From an uncultured Oscillibacter sp. (lineage in GTDB: Bacteria; Bacillota; Clostridia; Oscillospirales; Oscillospiraceae), in assembly GCA_948435975.1 (NCBI GenBank), contig CAOJHG010000059.1, positions 1 to 8,873 of the forward strand: 8,873 bases of DNA, given 5' to 3'. Each line of letters opens with the position of its first letter. Positions within the stretch are counted from its first letter, which is position 1. This document shows, one piece after another, positions 1 through 4,601 of the stretch. The notes below the pieces were generated by a model. It had not been told where the DNA came from, did not search any database, and was given only the letters and a program-made list of their open reading frames with translations. Made by a program: the position numbers and the translations under genes.

Positions 1-167
1 AACACGAGGGTGACGGTCAGGTTGATGAGGGTGCGGGTGAATTTGCTGCCCACGGCCTTCCGGCTTTTTCGGGCGCGGCGGGGGCGGGGCGGTTCCTGCT
101 GGAAATCCTCGGGGTTGAAGCCGCCGCCGAAAGCCCGGGGATCAAATCCGCGAAAGATAAACGGCAT
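1..167 (-). CDS. Hypothetical protein, N-terminal fragment, probable membrane protein
   Basis: Only the first 55 codons lie inside the window; the gene runs off the left edge. The ATG at 165-167 is preceded by GAAAGGAG (175-182 on the complement) at a 7-nt spacing and by a good promoter at 255-283, so the start is well supported. The visible part begins MPFIFRGFDPRAF, is rich in Gly/Phe, then has a proline/arginine-rich basic stretch (roughly residues 28-42), and ends in a hydrophobic run (LINLTVTLV) that looks like the beginning of a transmembrane segment. A basic cytoplasmic tail followed by a membrane span is the simplest reading (inference). I do not recognise the family and assign no function. 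Confidence 0.7.
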   Translation of the reverse strand, partial: MPFIFRGFDPRAFGGGFNPEDFQQEPPRPRRARKSRKAVGSKFTRTLINLTVTLV

Positions 168-174
168 AGGGATT

Positions 175-182
175 CTCCTTTC
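175..182 (-). promoter_or_regulatory. Ribosome binding site for the left-edge gene
   Basis: GAAAGGAG on the minus strand, 7 nt before the ATG at 167. It fixes the start of the truncated left-edge gene. Confidence 0.75.
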
Positions 183-254
183 TGTTTCGGACGCATGACC
201 TCCAGCGCCGGGGAATTCTGCCAGGGTCAGGCGGATTTTCCATCTTATGACACT

Positions 255-283
255 ATCATAGCAAAAAAGTGTGAACAAATCAA
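255..283 (-). promoter_or_regulatory. Sigma-A-type promoter for the left-edge minus-strand gene
   Basis: On the minus strand TTGATT (278-283) and TATGAT (255-260) are separated by exactly 17 bp, close to the TTGACA/TATAAT consensus. Transcription would begin near 248, giving a leader of about 80 nt before the ATG at 167. I see no clear riboswitch fold in that leader. Confidence 0.7.
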
Positions 284-442
284 GTTCGCGGCTGAAATGG
301 GTATTTTGTGCCGTCTTTTCCCTATGGTTCCCTGATCTGCTGGAAATAGTCCTGGAAAAAGGAACGGCTCAGCGTCCCGGAATATTTTTTCCGATGGCGT
401 TGAAGCTAATGGCGCGCTGATTTTTGCGCAGGGAGGTTTTAT

Positions 443-658
443 ATGAAATCCATTTTGATTAAGGACACCACAAGGGAGGAGCGGGAAAAGATCGTACGGC
501 AGGCCCTGTCTGTCTGCGGAGGCGGCTGTGACTTTTGCAGCGGCTGCGACAACCGGGGCGGCGGGCGGATTGACGAGATTTACCGGCCCTATATCGAGGG
601 AGAGAAGGAGATTGCGGAGATCAACGCCTCCTTCTCCACCGGTTTGGTCCGAGGCTGA
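443..658 (+). CDS. Small cysteine-cluster hypothetical protein (71 aa)
   Basis: The ATG at 443 has GGGAGG (431-436) 6 nt upstream and the frame closes with TGA at 656-658, followed by a terminator at 688-719, so this is a complete short gene. The protein starts with a basic/acidic segment (MKSILIKDTTREEREKI), has a tight cysteine cluster at Cys25, Cys29, Cys32 and Cys35 (C-x3-C-x2-C-x2-C, glycine-rich), and ends with a segment containing YRPYIEGEKEIAEIN. There is no signal peptide or membrane segment, so it should be cytoplasmic. The spacing suits metal binding (zinc or an Fe-S cluster), but this is inferred from the cysteines alone. The layout resembles small conserved hypothetical proteins of gut Clostridia. 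No function is assigned. Confidence 0.75.
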   Translation: MKSILIKDTTREEREKIVRQALSVCGGGCDFCSGCDNRGGGRIDEIYRPYIEGEKEIAEINASFSTGLVRG

Positions 659-687
659 ACAGGCGTTTTCCCTCACCACGGAAACGG

Positions 688-719
688 ACCCCTGGAAGCT
701 GCTGCTTTCGGGGGTTTTT
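688..719 (+). terminator. Rho-independent terminator after the small Cys-rich gene
   Basis: The outer stem ACCCC (688-692) pairs with GGGGT (711-715), and GAAGC with GCTTTC continues the stem with a one-base bulge. The run TTTTT (715-719) follows at once. It lies 30 bp after the stop at 658 and just before the next promoter, as expected for the end of a single-gene transcript. Confidence 0.65.
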
Positions 720-744
720 ACCTGTGGAAAAGGCCAAAGCCGTC

Positions 745-773
745 TTGAATTTATCCCACGAATATGGTAGAAT
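745..773 (+). promoter_or_regulatory. Sigma-A-type promoter for the GH19-like/bactofilin operon
   Basis: TTGAAT (745-750) and TAGAAT (768-773) are separated by exactly 17 bp. Transcription would start near 780, leaving a leader of about 95 nt before the GTG at 876. The leader contains a short CCTCC/GGAGG inverted repeat (about 833-853) upstream of the ribosome binding site, which could fold but is not obviously regulatory. Confidence 0.7.
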
Positions 774-860
774 AATGATAACATTTTCCATCGCTGCCTT
801 CCCCTGAAAACCATCCCAAAAACTAAAGCGTCCTCCGCCCCAATTTCTGGAGGCCGCCGC

Positions 861-872
861 AAAGGGGTGATC
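861..872 (+). promoter_or_regulatory. Near-perfect ribosome binding site that selects a GTG start
   Basis: AAAGGGGTGATC matches the full anti-Shine-Dalgarno complement AAAGGAGGTGATC apart from one missing base. It overlaps the in-frame GTG at 867, so that codon cannot be the start; the next GTG at 876 is correctly spaced. Confidence 0.75.
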
Positions 873-875
873 TGT

Positions 876-1733
876 GTGCCGGAACTGCTGGAGCGAAATC
901 GGCAGCTTATTATTGTAGCTGTTCTTTTGACGGTCTGCCTGCTGCTCTCCGCCACGATTTTATTTGTGCTGGTCTCCCGTCAGGACGAGGAAGCAGAACC
1001 CGAGGAGTCTCCCAGTCTCTACCAGGGAATGCCGCTGCTGGTCACCTGGGAGCAGATCGAGCAGCTTTCCTATACCGACAGCGTACTCGGCCCCCTGACT
1101 TGGGTGATCTCTGATGAGAGCCTGGAGGAGCTGAACTGGGTGCTGCTGGCCTATGACATCTCCACACCGGAGCAGATCAGCCAGTTCTTGGCTCAGGCCG
1201 CCGTGGAGACTGTCGCGGGCCGGGAGCTGACCGAGCTGGGGGATGAGGCGTACTTCCAACGCTACGGCTACTCTGCCGGGACCCGGGGCGCCGGATACCT
1301 CCACCTGACCCATGACTATGGTCAGATGGCTTTTGCGACCTGGATGATGAAACGGTATGTCCCAGAGCTGGGGGAGACCGCTTATGTCAATCCCGCCAGC
1401 CACACGCAGGAGGAGGTTGCCGCCGCCTATTATGCCGCCTTGCAGACTGCCGCCAACCTGGGCCTGGATATCTCCCGGTACGCCCGGATCGTCTATGACG
1501 GAAAGGACCCCCAGACTACTGGATACACCACGGGAGCAGACTATATTGCAGAGACCTTCCCTTGGGAGAGCGCGGGATACTATTGGCAGGCGGCGGGAAT
1601 TCGGGACGTCTTCGCGCCTGCGCCTGGGGTGGAAAACACGGACCTGGCCTCTCAGCGGGTTGGGGGCGGAAACTGGCAGTCCCGAAGAGAGGCGTACGCG
1701 GCCTATTATCCTGTTTTTTCCAGCCCGCCGTAA
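876..1733 (+). CDS. Membrane-anchored GH19 chitinase/lysozyme-like protein
   Basis: With the GTG start at 876 the protein has 285 residues. Residues ~11-33 are one hydrophobic span (signal anchor), followed by an acidic linker (DEEAEPEES), so the rest should be extracellular. From ~95 onward the pattern follows glycoside hydrolase family 19 lysozyme/chitinase domains: QFLAQAAVET (104-113) fits the FLAQ..HE catalytic-Glu motif, with Glu111 in the Glu position but Val replacing the usual His; RGAGYLHLTHDYGQM (137-151) fits the [YR]GRGxIQLT motif; FPWESAGYYWQAAGI (228-242) fits the SAAWFW segment; and QRVGGGNWQSRREAY (260-274) fits the late NGG.nG..dR element. GH19 enzymes cleave beta-1,4 links in chitin or peptidoglycan; here a peptidoglycan substrate is inferred. 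Motif deviations mean activity may be altered or lost. It shares an operon with the bactofilin 51 bp downstream. Confidence 0.7.
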   Translation: MPELLERNRQLIIVAVLLTVCLLLSATILFVLVSRQDEEAEPEESPSLYQGMPLLVTWEQIEQLSYTDSVLGPLTWVISDESLEELNWVLLAYDISTPEQISQFLAQAAVETVAGRELTELGDEAYFQRYGYSAGTRGAGYLHLTHDYGQMAFATWMMKRYVPELGETAYVNPASHTQEEVAAAYYAALQTAANLGLDISRYARIVYDGKDPQTTGYTTGADYIAETFPWESAGYYWQAAGIRDVFAPAPGVENTDLASQRVGGGNWQSRREAYAAYYPVFSSPP

Positions 1734-1738
1734 GCGGG
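1724..1738 (+). other. Small hairpin around the stop codon of the GH19-like gene
   Basis: CCCGC (1724-1728) pairs with GCGGG (1734-1738) around a 5-nt loop that contains the TAA stop (1731-1733). There is no U-tract, so it is not a convincing terminator; transcription is expected to continue into the bactofilin gene. It may be a weak RNA stability or processing element, or chance. Confidence 0.3.
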
Positions 1739-1784
1739 GAATTTGAAAAGCACAACAGCATTCGTTAGAAAGGAGCAATCAACT

Positions 1785-2267
1785 ATGGGCATTTTTGGCG
1801 GAACATCCAAACCCAGCGGAAGCACGGAACCGCTGGTGCGGGAAGAGGAGGAGCGCCCCGTTCCCCCCAAGCCCCAGAACAGCAGCACCATAATCGCCAA
1901 GGGTATGACGATAAAGGGCACGCTTCGTGGGGAAGGCATGGTCCAGGTAGAGGGAACAGTAGAGGGGGAAATCTCTCTCAAGGGCTCGGCTTCCATCATG
2001 GGTTCCGGCGTGATGAAGGGACCGGTAACTGCGGACGCGATTCGGGTGGCGGGACGTATGGAGGGCCCCTTGGACGCCCGGGAACACCTGCACCTCAGCG
2101 CCTCTGGAGACATAGAGGGAGACGTGAAGACCCCCTCTTTGATCGTGGACGACGGCGGGCGTCTCAATGGCCGGACAACCGTGGTGCGGAAGAAAAAGCC
2201 GCAGACTGATCCTGACCGTCCCTTCCCGGAGCTGCAATTTGGCTCAAAGTACCGGGACGAGGAGTGA
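1785..2267 (+). CDS. Bactofilin (polymer-forming cytoskeletal protein)
   Basis: The ATG at 1785 has AAAGGAG (1769-1775) 9 nt upstream and gives 160 residues; an in-frame upstream ATG at 1743 has no ribosome binding site. Residues 1-32 are a flexible, charged and proline-rich tail starting MGIFGG. Residues ~34-134 are the bactofilin core (DUF583/PF04519): a run of glycine-rich beta-helix rungs such as GTLRGEGMVQVEGTVEGEI (45-63), GSGVMKGPV and SGDIEGDV. A basic then acidic tail closes it (VRKKKPQ ... RDEE). Bactofilins polymerise into membrane-associated filaments without nucleotides and position cell-wall enzymes that shape the cell. The 51-bp gap after the wall-hydrolase-like gene and the lack of a promoter between them indicate one transcript and a shared envelope role (inference). 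Confidence 0.9.
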   Translation: MGIFGGTSKPSGSTEPLVREEEERPVPPKPQNSSTIIAKGMTIKGTLRGEGMVQVEGTVEGEISLKGSASIMGSGVMKGPVTADAIRVAGRMEGPLDAREHLHLSASGDIEGDVKTPSLIVDDGGRLNGRTTVVRKKKPQTDPDRPFPELQFGSKYRDEE

Positions 2268-2286
2268 GCTTCCATAAAGAATAAAC

Positions 2287-2328
2287 ACAGGCGCGGGCTT
2301 TCTCTTTACCCGCGCCTGTTCTTTGTGT
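2287..2328 (+). terminator. Strong terminator between convergent bactofilin and DegV genes
   Basis: ACAGGCGCGGG (2287-2297) and CCCGCGCCTGT (2309-2319) form a perfect 11-bp, GC-rich stem with an 11-nt loop, followed on the plus strand by TTCTTTGTGT. Read on the minus strand the same stem is followed by GTTTATTCTTTA, so it probably also ends the DegV transcript arriving from the right. Confidence 0.8.
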
Positions 2329-2364
2329 AGGAAAGGTGGATGAGGCAGGACCGCCTTCCGCGTT

Positions 2365-3228
2365 TTAATCCAGCACCTGGACCGCCGCGCCTAACACGCC
2401 GTCCCCAATGTAGACGCTGAGGGTGCCGTCGATTTCGCCCTCCCAGATGTGGTCATAGTTGGGGAGGGCCGCCGTCAGCTTCTGCCGCACCAGAGCCATT
2501 TCCTCTGGCGCACCTCCGTTTGCGACTGCGAGGTTGTAGCGTTTGTGGTCCCCGCAGCGGTCTGCTGTCATGGAAACCAGCTTGTCAATCACCTGGTTCC
2601 GGCCCCGGACCTTTGCCACAGATTGAAGCTGTCCGTCCGGTGCGAAGGTGATGATGGGCTTGATTTGCAAAAGCGTCCCGGCGGTGGCGGCGACCTTGCC
2701 GATGCGTCCGCCCTTTTGCAGATATTCCAGCGTATCTACAGAGAAGAACGGGAAAGTCCCCGCAATCAGTTGGGGGGCGCGGCGCTCTGTTAACTCTTCC
2801 CAGCTCATGCCGTTTCGGATGTCCTCCGCCAATTGCAGGACCGTCAGCCCCATACCCAGAGAGCCGCTGATGGAATCATAGACCCGTATAGTGATGCCGG
2901 TACACTCCTCCGCAATCAGCCGGGTCAGATTATAGGTGCCGGAAAGCCCGCTGGAGAGCATGACCGCAATGACTCCATCATAACCCTCCCGCGCAATTTT
3001 CTCCAGTACTGCCCCAATGGTCTCCCCGGCAGGCAGAGAGGTCTGCGGCAGTTCCCCCGCCCGGAGACGGCGGTAAATGTCCGCGCCATGGATGTCCACG
3101 CCGTCGGCATACTCGCCGTCTGCGCAGAGAATCCGCAGGGGAACGACAAAAATGTGATTTTCCAACGCCAGCTCCGGTGTCAGATCCGCGCAGGAGTCCG
3201 TCAGCAGCGCGATTTTTTGTGGCGACAC
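2365..3228 (-). CDS. DegV family protein (FakB-like fatty-acid-binding)
   Basis: A GTG at 3226-3228, 8 nt after AAAAGGAG (3237-3244 on the complement), starts a 287-residue protein of normal DegV length; an in-frame ATG 96 bp upstream lies in the promoter and is not used. Family landmarks are in order: LLTDSCADL (8-16, Cys13 where Thr is commoner), PQTSLPAGET (61-70), SSGLSGTYN (92-100), VYDSISGSLGMG (116-127), LEYLQKGGRIGK (167-178) and KPI (190-192). DegV/FakB proteins hold a fatty acid in the cytoplasm and present it to the kinase FakA, whose acyl-phosphate product feeds phospholipid synthesis. No fakA is in this window, which is usual because FakB paralogs are scattered. Expressed alone from its own promoter (3296-3324). 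The family call is firm; which fatty acid it binds cannot be told. Confidence 0.9.
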   Translation of the reverse strand: MSPQKIALLTDSCADLTPELALENHIFVVPLRILCADGEYADGVDIHGADIYRRLRAGELPQTSLPAGETIGAVLEKIAREGYDGVIAVMLSSGLSGTYNLTRLIAEECTGITIRVYDSISGSLGMGLTVLQLAEDIRNGMSWEELTERRAPQLIAGTFPFFSVDTLEYLQKGGRIGKVAATAGTLLQIKPIITFAPDGQLQSVAKVRGRNQVIDKLVSMTADRCGDHKRYNLAVANGGAPEEMALVRQKLTAALPNYDHIWEGEIDGTLSVYIGDGVLGAAVQVLD

Positions 3229-3236
3229 GTACCCAA

Positions 3237-3244
3237 CTCCTTTT
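3237..3244 (-). promoter_or_regulatory. Ribosome binding site deciding the GTG start of the DegV gene
   Basis: AAAAGGAG on the minus strand, 8 nt before the GTG at 3228. It shows the gene begins at the GTG just before the SPQKIALLTDS segment rather than at a more upstream ATG. Confidence 0.75.
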
Positions 3245-3295
3245 CCAGTTTGACGCCAGCCGCCGTTTGCCATTGGCGGACAGGCAGATTGATTG

Positions 3296-3324
3296 ATTAT
3301 CCCATAGATTCCAGAAAAGTGCAA
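3296..3324 (-). promoter_or_regulatory. Sigma-A-type promoter of the DegV gene
   Basis: On the minus strand TTGCAC (3319-3324) and GATAAT (3296-3301) are 17 bp apart. Transcription would start near 3289, giving a leader of about 60 nt before the GTG at 3228. Confidence 0.7.
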
Positions 3325-3387
3325 GCCCTATCTGTATATTTTCTTGATGGAATCATAAGAAGCTCCCATGAGGGCGGGGAAAAGCTC

Positions 3388-3416
3388 TTGTAAAAAATAG
3401 GATGCTGTGCTACACT
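3388..3416 (+). promoter_or_regulatory. Sigma-A-type promoter of the charged hypothetical gene
   Basis: TTGTAA (3388-3393) and TACACT (3411-3416) are 17 bp apart. Transcription would start near 3423, about 37 nt before the ATG at 3460. It diverges from the DegV promoter, with the two -35 boxes about 64 bp apart. Confidence 0.65.
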
Positions 3417-3459
3417 GAATGAAAGGCGGGGTTCCCAAGCTGAGAAAGGAGTGAGCCGA

Positions 3460-3972
3460 ATGGAAATCAACGCGGCGCGGCGGGCACGAAGGAATGAGCC
3501 GGTTACACGGCAGACAGAGGGGCGGAAAGACGCCGGAGGCAGGACGAAGGCCCGGCCGACCTACCAGGAGGACCGGCTGGCCCTGTCTCAGCAGGCTCTG
3601 AGGATGCTGGAGGAGCAGAACCGGAAAGCGAGAGAGGAACGGGAGCGGCGCAGGTTAGAACAGGAGAAAAACGCCGGAAAATCGGAGCTGGACGCCGTAA
3701 CGAAAGCATTGAAGGCTATGCAGCGGTGTCAGAAGATTGCCGCCCGGATCATCGCGGGGGACAAGGTGCCTCCAGAGGATGAAAAGTACCTGATGGACAA
3801 CGACCCTCAGGGCTATCAGCTTGCGATGTCCATGCGGAAGCCGAAGAAGGACCCGAAAGAGTGGGAGAGCGTTCTGGAGGATGAAGAAGAGCGCATGTCT
3901 TCCGAAAGCCGTGAGAGCAGCGGGGAGTCTGCTGATTCTGCGGAGAGCGGCGGAGAGACGGCGGAGGTTTGA
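3460..3972 (+). CDS. Conserved hypothetical charged coiled-coil protein (170 aa)
   Basis: The ATG at 3460 follows AAAGGAG (3445-3451) at 8 nt; an in-frame GTG at 3451 overlaps that site and is not the start. Residues 1-36 are basic and probably disordered. Residues ~38-72 form a highly charged Glu/Arg helix (EEQNRKAREERERRRLEQEK), likely a coiled coil. Residues ~75-140 look like the conserved core, with AMQRCQKIAARIIAGDKVPPEDEKYLMDNDP split over 87-116 and a KEWESVLEDE segment. The last ~25 residues are a low-complexity Ser/Glu tail. There is no signal peptide, membrane span or known catalytic motif. It resembles cytoplasmic conserved hypotheticals of Oscillospirales-type Clostridia (recollection, not searched). 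No function is assigned. It is a single-gene unit with its own promoter and terminator. Confidence 0.75.
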   Translation: MEINAARRARRNEPVTRQTEGRKDAGGRTKARPTYQEDRLALSQQALRMLEEQNRKAREERERRRLEQEKNAGKSELDAVTKALKAMQRCQKIAARIIAGDKVPPEDEKYLMDNDPQGYQLAMSMRKPKKDPKEWESVLEDEEERMSSESRESSGESADSAESGGETAEV

Positions 3973-3993
3973 CAGCCCCCTGTAAAAGACAGA

Positions 3994-4039
3994 AAAATAC
4001 GGTGGAAAGAGGAGCAGTTTTCCCCTTCCGCCGTATTTT
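3994..4039 (+). terminator. Bidirectional Rho-independent terminator
   Basis: A 14-bp stem pairs 3994-4007 (AAAATACGGTGGAA) with 4026-4039 (TTCCGCCGTATTTT), with one G-U pair and an 18-nt loop. On the plus strand it ends in TTTTGCGTTTT; on the minus strand in TTTTTCTG. It therefore suits both the charged hypothetical gene (stop at 3972) and the minus-strand signalling operon (last stop at 4045). Confidence 0.8.
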
Positions 4040-4044
4040 GCGTT

Positions 4045-4578
4045 TTATCCGGCAAGGCCATTGACGCTGATGGAATATGTGGGCGTATCCTGGCTGAAAT
4101 CGCCTTTGAGAAAGATCTCGATGCTGTGGCCGCCAAATATGTCCGGTTCTGTCGATAAAAACATATCGAGAATAAATTTTGTCGATTTGAAGTCCGCAGA
4201 AAAGTCAAGCCCAGAGGAAAGAAGACTGGAAAAAAAGTCCTCTTTCCGGTAGGGCAGAGGGAGGCGGGCACCATCGTAGAGCAGAGCGTATGTTACGCCG
4301 TCCTCTTCCTCCGTCTCATTGTCCTCCAGCCACTCTACGGCGGTGTCATATAGGCCGTCCTCCTCAATGGCGTCGTAAATCTCTTTTTGGTGGGTATTCA
4401 GCCAGCCTAAGCAGTGGTCCGCTGCCGCAGCGAAACGCGCAAGCTGTTCCTGGCAGTCCCGCCCGTCTTTGGCGTTGGTGTAGCCGATGCAGAACCAAGC
4501 GTCCGTCCCCCAGAGTGTGCAGCGAAATTCCTGCGTGTACTTATCCCAGAATTCTTCCCTTCTGCAAATCCATTCCAT
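4045..4578 (-). CDS. DUF2262-like protein, last gene of the signalling operon
   Basis: The ATG at 4578 follows AAAGGTGAT (4585-4593 on the complement) at 6 nt; the earlier in-frame ATG at 4596 directly abuts this site and has none of its own, so 177 residues is the better reading. The N-terminal half has the WGTDAWFCIGYTN strand pattern and a helical part with DHCLGWLNTHQKEIYDAI (55-72); the C-terminal half has DIFGGHSIEIFLKGDF (146-161), which fits the D-xFxGHSIxV signature I associate with DUF2262 proteins. No signal peptide or membrane span. It lies 23 bp after the histidine kinase stop, with no promoter or terminator between, so it should be co-transcribed. DUF2262 has no established function; a role in the pathway is only inferred from position. 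Parts of the gene (about 4130-4250) are more AT-rich than the neighbours. The family call is moderate. Confidence 0.65.
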   Translation of the reverse strand: MEWICRREEFWDKYTQEFRCTLWGTDAWFCIGYTNAKDGRDCQEQLARFAAAADHCLGWLNTHQKEIYDAIEEDGLYDTAVEWLEDNETEEEDGVTYALLYDGARLPLPYRKEDFFSSLLSSGLDFSADFKSTKFILDMFLSTEPDIFGGHSIEIFLKGDFSQDTPTYSISVNGLAG

Positions 4579-4584
4579 AAACAC

Positions 4585-4593
4585 ATCACCTTT
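4585..4593 (-). promoter_or_regulatory. Ribosome binding site deciding the start of the DUF2262-like gene
   Basis: AAAGGTGAT on the minus strand, 6 nt before the ATG at 4578. It makes the internal methionine (MEWICRREEF) the more likely start. Confidence 0.6.
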
Positions 4594-4601
4594 CATCCCG
4601 G

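Larger units (their letters stand above)
168..442. other. Intergenic region between divergent genes
   Basis: This stretch lies between the minus-strand gene starting at 167 and the plus-strand gene starting at 443. It contains the minus-strand promoter (255-283). I found no convincing -35/-10 pair for the plus-strand gene; a short GCGC...GCGC inverted repeat (412-429) sits directly before its ribosome binding site. Nothing else in it is recognisable. Confidence 0.5.

Noticed and set aside
310..410. Possible remnant of a minus-strand gene end (a frame ending SFFQDYFQQIREP)
   Set aside because: The frame is only about 25 codons between stops, has no start codon and no recognisable domain. It is not enough to call a pseudogene.
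443..658. Small Cys-rich protein as a ribosomally made peptide precursor (SCIFF-like)
   Set aside because: It has only four clustered cysteines, no C-terminal cysteine-rich core peptide, and no radical SAM or other maturation enzyme beside it.
245..955. 236-codon open frame on the minus strand across the small Cys-rich gene
   Set aside because: It runs across a terminator, a promoter and two plus-strand genes, has no ribosome binding site, and its translation resembles no protein.
960..1778. 272-codon open frame on the minus strand opposite the GH19-like gene
   Set aside because: The plus-strand frame carries the signal anchor and GH19 motifs and has a near-perfect ribosome binding site. 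The antisense frame has neither.
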